Positions 38,128 through 46,302 are shown, numbered from the stretch's first letter. The stretch: 64,000 nucleotides of DNA from CAYOVG01 sp964407285 (GCA_964407285.1 CAYOVG010000002.1:1-64000), one strand, 5' to 3'. Notes: generated by a model not told the origin, from the letters alone. Program-made: numbers and translations.

Positions 38128-38607
38128 CTAGTGTGCTCCGCCGTAAACCAGGGGTTTGTAGTGGAAGGCCTCCACACGGTCCGCGTTATGACAGATCTCG
38201 CAATCCTTCATGGTGGGTCTGCCCTTGATGTCGTTGGGGTCGCCGCTTTCACAATGAATGCTCCCCGGCCCGTGGCAGACTTCACAGCCCGCGTGTTTCA
38301 GATGCGGGGTCTCCTCCTCGGAGCGAAACCCTCCCGCCTTACCGTACCCGGTGGTGTGGCACTCGAGGCATTGCCGGAACTCCGCATCGGTCAATCCCTT
38401 TTTCATCAGCTTGATATGGTCGTAAGAACGCGGCTTCTTCGCGTGAGCCATGAAGCGGCTGTATTCTCCCTCATGGCACTTCTTGCACGATTCCGATCCG
38501 ACGAAGCTCCTCCGCGGTTCGGATTCCGCTCTCAAAGCCACGCACAATGACACGCAGACGAACACCAGGCAGCAAACCGGGGCTCTTCGCGGGTTGAACT
38601 CAAACAT
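38128..38607 (-). CDS. Exported tetrahaem cytochrome c (c554-like)
   Basis: The 159-residue protein has a cleavable-type signal sequence (about residues 8-27, ending LRAES). Four CxxCH motifs lie at residues 41-45, 80-84, 108-112 and 136-140. Spacing and the segments CLECHTTGYG and CEVCHGPGSIH resemble the cytochrome c554 family of multihaem proteins. It lies within the che operon, 18 bases upstream of the haem chemoreceptor and 42 bases downstream of cheW. Such tight linkage suggests it exchanges electrons with, or presents a ligand to, that receptor; this is inference. Confidence 0.88.
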   Translation of the reverse strand: MFEFNPRRAPVCCLVFVCVSLCVALRAESEPRRSFVGSESCKKCHEGEYSRFMAHAKKPRSYDHIKLMKKGLTDAEFRQCLECHTTGYGKAGGFRSEEETPHLKHAGCEVCHGPGSIHCESGDPNDIKGRPTMKDCEICHNADRVEAFHYKPLVYGGAH

Positions 38608-38649
38608 GCGGGGACCTCCTTTTCCAGGTTACTCCATTCACCTGCCGGC

Positions 38650-39075
38650 TTACGTTTTCGTATACTCGAGGATTTTACCGGCGGAAAGCGCCACCAGAAG
38701 CTCATCGTTCAATTTGACGACCCCTTCGATGAACCTGCCCTCTATATTGCCCATATTAGCGGGGGGAGCCTCGATTTGCTCTTCGAGACACTGCACGACG
38801 TCGCCGATGGAATCCACCAGCAACCCCACGAGATCGTACTTCAGTATGACATTGTGACTCTCGGGGGTGACGGCGCGAGGCCCCAGTCCCAGCCTCACCC
38901 CAAGATCGAAAACCGTGATGGTCTGTCCGCGCAGGTTTATCAGCCCTCGAACGTACGGAGGCGCGTGAGGCACGATGGTTACGTCCAGTATCCGGTTTAT
39001 CTCCCGCACCATCAGGACATCGATCCCTAAAAGGTCCCGGTTGATTCTGAAGGTGACGAATTGCTTCAGGTTCAT
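38650..39075 (-). CDS. cheW: Chemotaxis coupling protein CheW
   Basis: This adaptor links chemoreceptors to CheA. The 141-residue protein has the CheW beta-barrel pattern: QFVTFRINRDLLGIDVLMVREI, IVPHAPPYVRGLINLRGQTI, VFDLGVRLGL and VGLLVDSIGDVV. It sits between cheA and the cytochrome gene. One dedicated CheW beside one CheA and one receptor points to a self-contained signalling array. Confidence 0.92.
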   Translation of the reverse strand: MNLKQFVTFRINRDLLGIDVLMVREINRILDVTIVPHAPPYVRGLINLRGQTITVFDLGVRLGLGPRAVTPESHNVILKYDLVGLLVDSIGDVVQCLEEQIEAPPANMGNIEGRFIEGVVKLNDELLVALSAGKILEYTKT

Positions 39076-39117
39076 ATCTCACGCCGTATATCGAGCCGTC
39101 TTGCGGTAATTCCCGAT

Positions 39118-41487
39118 CTACAGAGATCCCCGGCCGGATCTTTCGTCATTGTGAACGCCCGGCATGGAGCTTTCAATGAAAAACCCAAGTTCTTCCTCCT
39201 CGGACGGCCGGAATTCGGCCGTCGATGAGTCGCGGCAGTACATCCGCGACAGCTCCGCGATATCCGGAATCATCACGATCTGTCCGCCGATGACCGCCGA
39301 ACCGGCGAACCCCCGAGGCGTATGCTCTGCTTTGAGCACCGGCGCATCGGTCTCGACGTTGTCGATGATCCTCGATGCGATGATCCCCATCGAAAACCGG
39401 TCGTCCGCCTTGGGAATGACGATGTACATTTCGGCTGCGCCGGCGGGGAAAGGGCGGACCGGAAGATACTTCTCGAGCCGGATGAGAGGCAACCCCATCC
39501 CCCGGTACGTAATGAATTCACGCCGGCCTATGCGCTCCACGGCCTTCGGATCGATCGCCTCGAGGCGCGATACGTTCGCAAGCGGCAAGGCAAAGTACTC
39601 CTCCGAGGCATTATTGAAGATGATGGCGGACCACCGGGCGCCGGCCGGCGGCCTCTTCGCGCGGGCGTTCTCCTTCTGTCTGCGCCGCGCTTCGAGGTTG
39701 AATTCGGAAAAGCGAAGTTTCGCAAAACCGGCGATTCCCGAAGCATCCAGGATCATCACCACCCGGCCGTCGCCCATGATCGTGGCGCCGGCAAAACACG
39801 GACAATCCTTGATGTGGTTCGACAGAGGCTTGACGACTATTTCCTCGATATCGAAAAGCTCGTCCACGATGAGCCCGAACAGGTTCTCTCCGACCCGCAG
39901 GACAGCGACGAAGATGTCTCCCTGCCTCCTGCGGCGCCTGCCGCGGGCATCCGCCCGGCGCTCCGGTTCATCGCCGGGCGGATGCCCGTCCGCGGATCCA
40001 TGAAGAGCGGTCCGGCGGTCAGCGATCTTGACGCGCCGCTCCGGCACGAGGCGACCGGTCGAGGGATCGAGGAACCTGCGCTCCAGTCCGAGGATGTCGG
40101 TCAGCCGGACCAGGGGGAGAAGGCGTTCCCGAAGGCGCAGAACAGGTGCGTCGCCGATGGTTTCAATGCGCCGTGCGATATCTTCCGGATGGATGCAGAC
40201 GAGTTCCTTCACGTTCACTTGCGGTACGGCGAACCGCTCCGTCGAAGCTCCGACGATGAGAGAGGGGATAATGGCCAGGGTCAGCGGAAGCCTGATCCGG
40301 ATGGTGGTCCCGACGCCGGCGAAGCTGTCGAATTCGATGTGTCCGCCGAGCTTCTCGATGTTTGTCCTGACGACATCCATCCCCACGCCGCGGCCGGAAA
40401 CGCCCGTGGCGACCCTGGCGGTCGTAAAACCGGGCAGAAAAACCAGGTGGAGCTTTTCCTGCTCGCTCATCCGCCGTGCCGCTTCCACGGTGATGATCCC
40501 GTCCGATACCGCCTTCGACGCCATTTGTTCGGGATCTATCCCCCTGCCGTCGTCCTCTATGATGATGTTCACCTGGCCGCCCTCATGAAAGGCTCTTAAG
40601 CGGATTTCGGCTACGCGGGGTTTCCCGGCGGCGGTCCGTTCCTCCGGCGTCTCCACCCCATGGTCCATGCTGTTCCGGATCAGGTGCACGAGGGGGTCCG
40701 AGATGCCTTCGAGGATCGACCTGTCCAACTCGACATCGCCCCCGCTCGTGACGAGCACCGCATCCTTTTTCAACCGGCGTCCGAGGTCTCTCACGAGGCG
40801 CAGCAGCTTGCCCATCATATTGCTGAGCGGCTGCATGCGCAGTTGCATGATGTGTTCCTGGATCTCGCAGGTAACCAGTTCGACGTTCTGAATGACGCCG
40901 TTGAGCCTTGGATTGTCGTACAGATTGCCTTCGAGCGCCTGCCGCAACTGGTTTCTTCCCAAAACAAGCTCCCCGGCCAGGTTCATCAGCATATCGAGAA
41001 TCTCCACCTTGACCCGGATCGTCGTCGTGGAGTCTTCCGCATGCGGAACCGCTACCGGCGCCATGTTGCGGTTGTTCGCTCGAGGTGGAGGAAGAGAGGG
41101 AGTGTTCCCTCCTTTCAGGATATCGTTGAGTCTTCGGAGTTCATCCTGGTACGGCACGCTTTCACTGGACGCCAGATCGTTGATCATGCAGGAGAGCTTG
41201 TCCACGCCGTCCAGCAAGGCGTTGATCTTGTCGCCGTCCGGAGTCATGGCTCCGTTTCGGAACTGGATGAGCACGTTTTCCATGGCATGGCTCAACTCCA
41301 TGACCGCATTGAAGCCGAACGTCCCCGACGCGCCCTTGATGCTGTGAATCGCGCGGAAAACGCCGTTTATGGCGTCGGCTCCGGCTGCCGCGCCGTCTCT
41401 CTCCATGGCGAGAAGGTCCCGCTCCGTGGCGTCGAGATGCTCACGGCTCTCCGCGATGAACTCATTGATCACAGCCTCGTTGATCAT
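39118..41487 (-). CDS. cheA: Chemotaxis histidine kinase CheA, with two CheW-like domains and no P2
   Basis: The kinase of the array has 789 residues. The HPt domain carries the phospho-His48 in FRAIHSIKGASGTFGF. A short linker of ~45 residues then leads straight into the P3 dimerisation helices near residue 165; no CheY-binding P2 domain is apparent. The ATPase domain has NSMDHGVETPEER, IEDDGRGIDPEQ and GRGVGMDVVRTNIEKLGG. A CheW-like P5 domain follows, containing an Arg/Asp-rich insertion (HPPGDEPERRADARGRRRRR). A second, divergent CheW-like domain (WSAIIFNNASEEYFALPLAN to IVMIPDIAEL) ends the protein. Missing P2 and the duplicated coupling domain set it apart from a motility CheA. Confidence 0.92.
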   Translation of the reverse strand: MINEAVINEFIAESREHLDATERDLLAMERDGAAAGADAINGVFRAIHSIKGASGTFGFNAVMELSHAMENVLIQFRNGAMTPDGDKINALLDGVDKLSCMINDLASSESVPYQDELRRLNDILKGGNTPSLPPPRANNRNMAPVAVPHAEDSTTTIRVKVEILDMLMNLAGELVLGRNQLRQALEGNLYDNPRLNGVIQNVELVTCEIQEHIMQLRMQPLSNMMGKLLRLVRDLGRRLKKDAVLVTSGGDVELDRSILEGISDPLVHLIRNSMDHGVETPEERTAAGKPRVAEIRLRAFHEGGQVNIIIEDDGRGIDPEQMASKAVSDGIITVEAARRMSEQEKLHLVFLPGFTTARVATGVSGRGVGMDVVRTNIEKLGGHIEFDSFAGVGTTIRIRLPLTLAIIPSLIVGASTERFAVPQVNVKELVCIHPEDIARRIETIGDAPVLRLRERLLPLVRLTDILGLERRFLDPSTGRLVPERRVKIADRRTALHGSADGHPPGDEPERRADARGRRRRRQGDIFVAVLRVGENLFGLIVDELFDIEEIVVKPLSNHIKDCPCFAGATIMGDGRVVMILDASGIAGFAKLRFSEFNLEARRRQKENARAKRPPAGARWSAIIFNNASEEYFALPLANVSRLEAIDPKAVERIGRREFITYRGMGLPLIRLEKYLPVRPFPAGAAEMYIVIPKADDRFSMGIIASRIIDNVETDAPVLKAEHTPRGFAGSAVIGGQIVMIPDIAELSRMYCRDSSTAEFRPSEEEELGFFIESSMPGVHNDERSGRGSL

Positions 41488-41569
41488 GGCTGTCGCTCTC
41501 CCGAAATAGCGCTGTTTCAGCAGAACAGAAGAGAGAAGCGTTCTGATATCGAGAATGAGTATCGTACGA

Positions 41570-42964
41570 TTACGAAAGGGTACCGGAGTAGTTTATCTTC
41601 TTCTTCTTCATCTTTTCGATCAGGGTGGTGCGGTTCAGTCCGAGAAGCTGCGCGGCCTTGTTCTTGACTCCCCCCGCTTTCTGAAGGGCTTCCAGGATCA
41701 GGCGATTCTCAAGGTCGTCCAGGATCTTCTTGAGGTCTATCCCGGAGTCGCCGACTTCGATCTGTCCCCAGTTTCCCACAGTCTGCTGCCGGCGCATCCT
41801 GAGGGGGAGATCCTCCAGTTGGATCTCTTCTTCCTCCGTGAGGATGACCAGCCTTTCGATGACGTTTTCCAGCTCCCGGACATTGCCCGGCCAGTTGTAG
41901 CGCTCCAGCGCCTCCAGCGCGTTGATGGAAAACTTCTTCTGCGGAATGTCCTTCTTCTCGCAATGCTGCCGCAGAAAGTGCTGCACCAGGATGGGCACGT
42001 CGCCGTTGCGGTCTCTGAGAGGCGGTACGTGAATGGGGATCACGTTCAACCTGTAAAAGAGATCCTCCCGGAATTCGCCGCTGGCGACCGCTTTTTCCAT
42101 GTCCTTGTTGGTGGCGGCTATGATTCTCACATCCACCTGGATGGTGCGCGACCCTCCGATCCGTTCGTACTTCTTCTCCTGGAGGACGCGCAACAGCTTC
42201 ACCTGGAGCTTCATGCTCATTTCGCCGATTTCATCCAGAAAAACGGTCCCCTGGTGCGCCAGTTCGAACCGGCCCCGACGCTCCTTGATCGCGCCCGTAA
42301 AGGCCCCCTTCTCGTGGCCGAACAGCTCGCTTTCGAGCAGTTCTTCCGGAATGGCGCCGCAATTGATGGGAACGAACGCCTTGTCCTTGCGTTCGCTGTT
42401 GTAGTGGATGGCGTTGGCGATGAGTTCTTTTCCCGTGCCGCTTTCCCCCATGATCAACACGGTCGAATCGGTTCTGGCCACGCGCTCCACCATGCGGTAC
42501 AGGGTTTGCATCTGAGCGCTTTGGCCGATGAGCCTGTCGAACCTGTAGCGGTCCCGGAGCTGACCGCGCAGCCGGATGTTCTCCGCCTTGAGCGCTTTGA
42601 ATTCCTGCGCGCGCTTGAGGACGAGCAGGATCTCGTCGAGCTTGGCGGGTTTGGTCAAATAGTCGAAGGCGCCCCTCTTCATGGCTTCCACGGCGGTCCC
42701 TATGGTTCCGAAGCCCGTGAGCATGATTATGACGGCGTCAGGATAGTTTTTTGAAAAGTAGCCGAGCACTTCCATTCCATCCATACCGGGCATGACAAGG
42801 TCGGTAAGGATGACGTCAAAGCCTTGCTGCTGGGCCAATGCAATGGCTTCCGCGCCGCTCGACGCCGTCTGGATGGCGTACCCTTCCTCCTGGAGCCTCT
42901 CAAAGATCAGTTCGAGCGCCAGAGGCTCATCATCGATGACAAGAATTCGTGACAGTGTCTCCAT
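41570..42964 (-). CDS. Sigma-54-dependent response regulator (NtrC family)
   Basis: The 464-residue activator has a receiver domain with acceptor Asp55 in VILTDLVMPGMDG, and a AAA+ domain with Walker A GESGTGKE. An intact GAFTGA loop contacts sigma-54, and Walker B is in GTVFLDEIGEM. A Fis-type helix-turn-helix (AAQLLGLNRTTLIEKMKKKK) ends the protein. No hybrid kinase lies beside it, but CheA is the next gene, so CheA or an unlinked kinase may phosphorylate it. Start 42964 is an ATG with METLSRILVIDDE; an upstream TTG start is less likely. It heads the che operon. Confidence 0.9.
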   Translation of the reverse strand: METLSRILVIDDEPLALELIFERLQEEGYAIQTASSGAEAIALAQQQGFDVILTDLVMPGMDGMEVLGYFSKNYPDAVIIMLTGFGTIGTAVEAMKRGAFDYLTKPAKLDEILLVLKRAQEFKALKAENIRLRGQLRDRYRFDRLIGQSAQMQTLYRMVERVARTDSTVLIMGESGTGKELIANAIHYNSERKDKAFVPINCGAIPEELLESELFGHEKGAFTGAIKERRGRFELAHQGTVFLDEIGEMSMKLQVKLLRVLQEKKYERIGGSRTIQVDVRIIAATNKDMEKAVASGEFREDLFYRLNVIPIHVPPLRDRNGDVPILVQHFLRQHCEKKDIPQKKFSINALEALERYNWPGNVRELENVIERLVILTEEEEIQLEDLPLRMRRQQTVGNWGQIEVGDSGIDLKKILDDLENRLILEALQKAGGVKNKAAQLLGLNRTTLIEKMKKKKINYSGTLS

Positions 42965-43045
42965 AAGGACAGGCTGTGGATACTCTATGCTGGTTGTTAA
43001 CAAAATGATTGTTCACCGCCGGCCAGGGACAACTTATGCACGTGC

Positions 43046-43073
43046 AGGATACCATATTTTCGACAATGATCAA
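43046..43073 (-). promoter_or_regulatory. Weak candidate promoter for the che operon
   Basis: On the minus strand TTGATC (complement 43068-43073) is followed after 16 bases by TATCCT (complement 43046-43051). Each box matches consensus at four of six positions. It lies about 80 bases upstream of the NtrC-like start. I searched by eye for a -24/-12 sigma-54 pattern here and did not find one. Confidence 0.3.
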
Positions 43074-43091
43074 GATGTGAAAGAAATGTCT

Positions 43092-43120
43092 TGACAATTT
43101 CCCTTCTTTCCATTTTATTG
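43092..43120 (+). promoter_or_regulatory. Promoter of the tyrosine leader/aro unit
   Basis: TTGACA at 43092-43097 is followed after exactly 17 bases by TTTATT at 43115-43120. The predicted start near 43127 lies about 30 bases before the leader peptide ATG. A perfect -35 box and ideal spacing make it a good sigma-70 candidate. Confidence 0.65.
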
Positions 43121-43156
43121 AAGGTGAAATTTAAACGGCACAGGAAGGTGGAAGAG

Positions 43157-43240
43157 ATGCAGACCCGATTTTACTATTCCCGCTATTATTATTACGGCTA
43201 CTATTATCGCCGCTCGGCGGGGGGTATGCGCACATCCTGA
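43157..43240 (+). CDS. Tyrosine-rich leader peptide of the aro operon
   Basis: A 27-codon frame runs from ATG 43157 to TGA 43240, with AGGAAGGTGGAAGAG before it as ribosome site. Its product contains nine Tyr and one Phe; residues 5-17 read FYYSRYYYYGYYY. It lies between a good promoter and an intrinsic terminator that precedes DAHP synthase. This is the arrangement of ribosome-mediated attenuation. The ribosome should stall on the Tyr codons when charged tyrosyl-tRNA is scarce and prevent terminator formation. The mechanism is inferred; the ORF, its composition and position are seen directly. Confidence 0.85.
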   Translation: MQTRFYYSRYYYYGYYYRRSAGGMRTS

Positions 43241-43262
43241 TGTCACCATGAAAAGGAAAAGG

Positions 43263-43298
43263 AAGCCGTGGGTATGCCTCAAGCACCCACGGCTTTTT
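43263..43298 (+). terminator. Attenuator terminator before DAHP synthase
   Basis: AAGCCGTGGGT (43263-43273) pairs with ACCCACGGCTT (43285-43295) across an 11-base loop and runs into TTTTT (43294-43298). It lies 23 bases after the leader peptide stop and 143 bases before aroF. A possible competing pair is ACGGCT at 43194-43199 inside the leader ORF with AGCCGT at 43264-43269, which would break the terminator stem. Confidence 0.85.
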
Positions 43299-43441
43299 CA
43301 TTTGGGGTTCGGGACCTCTGGGCTGTGGGAACGCGAGGCGTGGGAGACGGCCTCCGGTTTGCTGAACGAACTGTAACGTCTTGATTGCATGCCTTTGCCG
43401 GGTTCGCGGACGGATGCATCGAAAGGGGAGGTAACGGACTC

Positions 43442-44455
43442 ATGATCATCGTATTGAAACCGGAATACCAGGAAGAAGATCTCCACAGAATCGTTAGACG
43501 CATTGAAGACCTCGGGTTGCGGGCCCATGTGTCCAAAGGGGAGCAACGAACGATCATCGGAGCCATCGGGGACGAACGGGTGCTCCGCGATGTTCCGCTG
43601 GAATCCTTGCCGGGGGTCGAATCCGTACTGCCCATCCTCAAACCGTACAAGCTGGTGAGTCGGGAATTCCAGTCCGAGAATACGGTCATCGAAATAGACG
43701 ACCGAAAGATCGGGGGTGACAAGATCGAGGTAATAGCCGGTCCCTGCGCGGTGGAAAGCCGCGAGGTGCTCGAGGAGATCGCCAACGAACTGGCTTCCCT
43801 CGGAGTGGGTTTCCTGAGGGGAGGCGCATTCAAACCCCGCACATCCCCCTACACCTTTCAGGGCTGGGGAGAAAAGGCCCTCAAATATCTCGCGAGCGTC
43901 AAAGAACAGACGGGAATGCTCATCGTTACGGAACTGATGGACCCCCGCGATATCGTGCTCGTCTGCAAATACGCCGACATCATCCAGATCGGGACCAGGA
44001 ACATGCAGAACTTCCGGCTCCTCACGGAAGTCGGAAACATCGACAAGCCCATCATTCTCAAGCGCGGCATGAACGCCACCATCAAGGAATTCCTGATGTC
44101 CGCGGAGTACATCCTGGCTCAGGGGAACAACAAAGTCATACTGTGCGAGAGAGGCATCCGCACGTTCGAGACCGAAACCCGCAACACGCTGGACATCAGC
44201 GCGGTACCCCTGCTCAAACAGTTGACGCATCTGCCCGTGGTCGTGGACCCCAGCCATGCGGTCGGGCGCGTGGACCTCGTTCCCTCGATGGCGCGGGCCG
44301 CCGTCGCCGCCGGGGCCGACGCCCTGCTGGTGGAGGTGCATGTGCGTCCCGAGGAAGCATGGAGCGATGGGCCGCAGTCGCTCAGGCCGCACGCCTTTGC
44401 CTCCATGCTCAAAGAAGTGCGCCGCGTCGCCGAGGCGGTCGGACGTACAATATAG
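43442..44455 (+). CDS. aroF: 3-deoxy-7-phosphoheptulonate synthase (DAHP synthase, AroF/type Ibeta)
   Basis: The enzyme condenses phosphoenolpyruvate and erythrose 4-phosphate, the entry to aromatic amino acid synthesis. The 337-residue protein has an N-terminal ferredoxin-like regulatory domain (~1-70). The barrel has [64 protein letters not shown] and [10 protein letters not shown]. The start at 43442 follows GGGAGG; a longer frame begins 19 codons upstream but lacks support. With tyrA next and a Tyr-rich leader before, control by tyrosine availability is likely. The N-terminal domain may add allosteric control. Confidence 0.95.
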   Translation: MIIVLKPEYQEEDLHRIVRRIEDLGLRAHVSKGEQRTIIGAIGDERVLRDVPLESLPGVESVLPILKPYKLVSREFQSENTVIEIDDRKIGGDKIEVIAGPCAVESREVLEEIANELASLGVGFLRGGAFKPRTSPYTFQGWGEKALKYLASVKEQTGMLIVTELMDPRDIVLVCKYADIIQIGTRNMQNFRLLTEVGNIDKPIILKRGMNATIKEFLMSAEYILAQGNNKVILCERGIRTFETETRNTLDISAVPLLKQLTHLPVVVDPSHAVGRVDLVPSMARAAVAAGADALLVEVHVRPEEAWSDGPQSLRPHAFASMLKEVRRVAEAVGRTI

Positions 44456-44573
44456 GGGTTGCGGGGACGAGTTGCGGGTTGCGGGTTCGAATTTTCGTAA
44501 GCTCCTGATTCGATTTGCCGTCGCTCTCACGCTCCGGCGCATAGGCGTAGATTTAAGAGCCCGCACGACTTCC

Positions 44574-44599
44574 GGTTCCCACGCGGAAGCGTGGGAACC
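44574..44599. repeat. REP-like palindrome between aroF and tyrA
   Basis: GGTTCCCACGC (44574-44584) and GCGTGGGAACC (44589-44599) form an 11-base-pair perfect stem with loop GGAA. Sequences of the form GTTCCCACGC...GCGTGGGAAC recur as dispersed palindromes in many bacterial genomes, often with REP-associated transposases. No transposase is nearby, and I see one copy in this window. Confidence 0.5.
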
Positions 44600-44659
44600 C
44601 CTTCAAGGATCACCACGGGAAAACCAAATCCGAAGAGGATGAGAAAAGGAAGACGCCAT

Positions 44660-45610
44660 ATGAGCGGAACCGGAAACCGGTCCGAGTGCGGACCGGGTGA
44701 GAACGCGAGCCGGTCCGAGCGCGGGGAGCTCGAACTCGGCGGCAGTGTCGGCGTAATTGGAGGAATGGGAGAGATGGGGCGTCTTTTCGCCGCCTTCTTC
44801 CGGGACCATGGTTTCGATGTCGAGGTTGCGGACCTCTCCACCACGAGAACCAACGAGGAAGTCATCCGTGATTCCCAAATCGTGATTTTCTCCGTTCCGC
44901 TCCACAAGACCGAAAGCATCATACGGGACCTCGCCCCCCTCTTCCGTCCCGACCAGTTGGTCATGGACCTGACCAGTCTCAAAACCGGTCCCGTCAGGGA
45001 AATGTTGCGCTCGTCCGCTTCCGTCGTGGGCCTTCACCCCATGTTCGGCGGACGCATCAGTTCGTTCGTGGGGCAGACGATGGCGGCCTGCCCCGCCCGC
45101 ATCGCCCCGTCCCGGTGGGAATGCCTCCGCGGGCTCTTCGACCGGGCGGGCATTCGGCTGAAGATCTGCACGCCCGAGGAGCACGACCGCATGATGAGCA
45201 TCATCCAGGTGCTCTTCCACATGACCACCATGCTCATGGGAAGAATTCTCCGGGACCTGGATATGGATATCGATGAAACCCTCGAATTCACCAGTCCGAG
45301 CTATCGCATTGAAATGAGTCTTCTTGGAAGGATTTTCGCCCAGAACGGGGCGCTCTATTCCGCAATCACACAGATGAACCCCCACACCAGGGAGCTGATC
45401 GGGATGCTCCGGTCGGGACTGGACGACTACGAAAAATGGCTGGATGCGGGGGACCTGTCCGGATTCATCAACGATTTCGAGCGAAGCGCCCGGCACCTCG
45501 GAGATTTCTGCCCGCGCGCATACAAGGAAAGTTCCGCAATCCTGGATTTTTCCGTGAAGTGGGCCAATGAGAACGGGAAGAAGCCGCGGGAGAAGCCTTC
45601 AGAAAACTGA
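44660..45610 (+). CDS. tyrA: Prephenate dehydrogenase
   Basis: The enzyme oxidatively decarboxylates prephenate to 4-hydroxyphenylpyruvate, the tyrosine branch. The 316-residue product from the ATG at 44660 has the dinucleotide motif GVIGGMGEMGRLFAAFF. It continues with IVIFSVPLHKTESIIRDL, DLTSLKTGPV, GLHPMFGG with the catalytic His, and a C-terminal helical dimer domain (SIIQVLFHMTTMLMGRIL). The first ~28 residues (TGNRSECGPGENASRSE) are hydrophilic and probably disordered. There is no ACT domain or fused chorismate mutase, so control is likely through the upstream attenuator. Confidence 0.9.
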   Translation: MSGTGNRSECGPGENASRSERGELELGGSVGVIGGMGEMGRLFAAFFRDHGFDVEVADLSTTRTNEEVIRDSQIVIFSVPLHKTESIIRDLAPLFRPDQLVMDLTSLKTGPVREMLRSSASVVGLHPMFGGRISSFVGQTMAACPARIAPSRWECLRGLFDRAGIRLKICTPEEHDRMMSIIQVLFHMTTMLMGRILRDLDMDIDETLEFTSPSYRIEMSLLGRIFAQNGALYSAITQMNPHTRELIGMLRSGLDDYEKWLDAGDLSGFINDFERSARHLGDFCPRAYKESSAILDFSVKWANENGKKPREKPSEN

Positions 45611-45628
45611 CATCTCCACCACCAGGTC

Positions 45629-46138
45629 CTATTCCCCGGTCGTGATCTTTTCGAGGCAGTCCTTGAGACAGCGTTCGCAATCCGCGGTAACGGCGTCGCG
45701 CTGGCAGAACCGGGAGAACGCCGCGAACCAGTCTCCCCCCGCGCGGGGGCACTTCTTGATGAAATCGATGAAGCGCACGAGCTTGTCGATAGCCGCGGGG
45801 TCGATGGCATGCTCGACGCGGCAGGCATTGGCTTCAGCCTGTTCCGGATCGAGCTGCAGCGCCAGTATGAAGAATTCCTTCAACGTGTCGTGACGGTGTA
45901 TGATCTCCCGCGCGACGGCGCGCCCCGAATCGGTCAACGTGATGTAGCTGTAAGGACTGTAGTTTATGAGTCCCTTGCCCGCCAAAGCTTTCAGCGCTCC
46001 GGTGACCGACGCGCGCTGAACGTGCATCTGGTCGGCGATGTCCTTTGCCCGCGCAACCCGGTTGGCCTTTTCCAGGTGGAAAATAACTTCGAGATAATCC
46101 TCCAGACTGGCGGAGAGTCCATCCGTGCATTCCATCAT
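45629..46138 (-). CDS. DtxR/MntR-family metal-dependent repressor
   Basis: The 169-residue protein has the family's N-terminal winged helix (LEDYLEVIFHLEKANRVARA, DIADQMHVQRASVTGALKAL, YITLTDSGRAVAREI) and the metal-binding dimerisation helices (HRHDTLKEFFILALQL, ACRVEHAI). There is no SH3-like domain. The last ~40 residues carry five Cys in a pattern C-x15-C-x8-C-x2-C-x3-C, unusual for the family. It probably senses Fe(II) or Mn(II), and the tail could bind another metal. It converges with tyrA and no transporter gene is adjacent. Confidence 0.85.
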   Translation of the reverse strand: MMECTDGLSASLEDYLEVIFHLEKANRVARAKDIADQMHVQRASVTGALKALAGKGLINYSPYSYITLTDSGRAVAREIIHRHDTLKEFFILALQLDPEQAEANACRVEHAIDPAAIDKLVRFIDFIKKCPRAGGDWFAAFSRFCQRDAVTADCERCLKDCLEKITTGE

Positions 46139-46302
46139 CGTCCACTTGCCTCTCTAGTAGTAGCGGTATCAATACACGTCTTCTATATCACATTTTTACG
46201 TCAAGGCCTATCGGAATGCAACCTCGAACCGCACAAACTTTGTCTGCGCGCATCGGCGGGGCGAAGTTTCGTCCCAGCCGTTCGGAGGATCAAGTGATTT
46301 TT

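Noticed and set aside
38473..38492. TGGCACTTCTTGCAC, resembling a sigma-54 promoter
   Set aside because: The spacing between the GG and GC elements is two bases too short, and it lies over CxxCH codons inside the cytochrome gene.
44461..44520. GGTTCGAATT near 44484, similar to a tRNA T-loop
   Set aside because: No acceptor stem, D-arm or anticodon arm can be formed around it.
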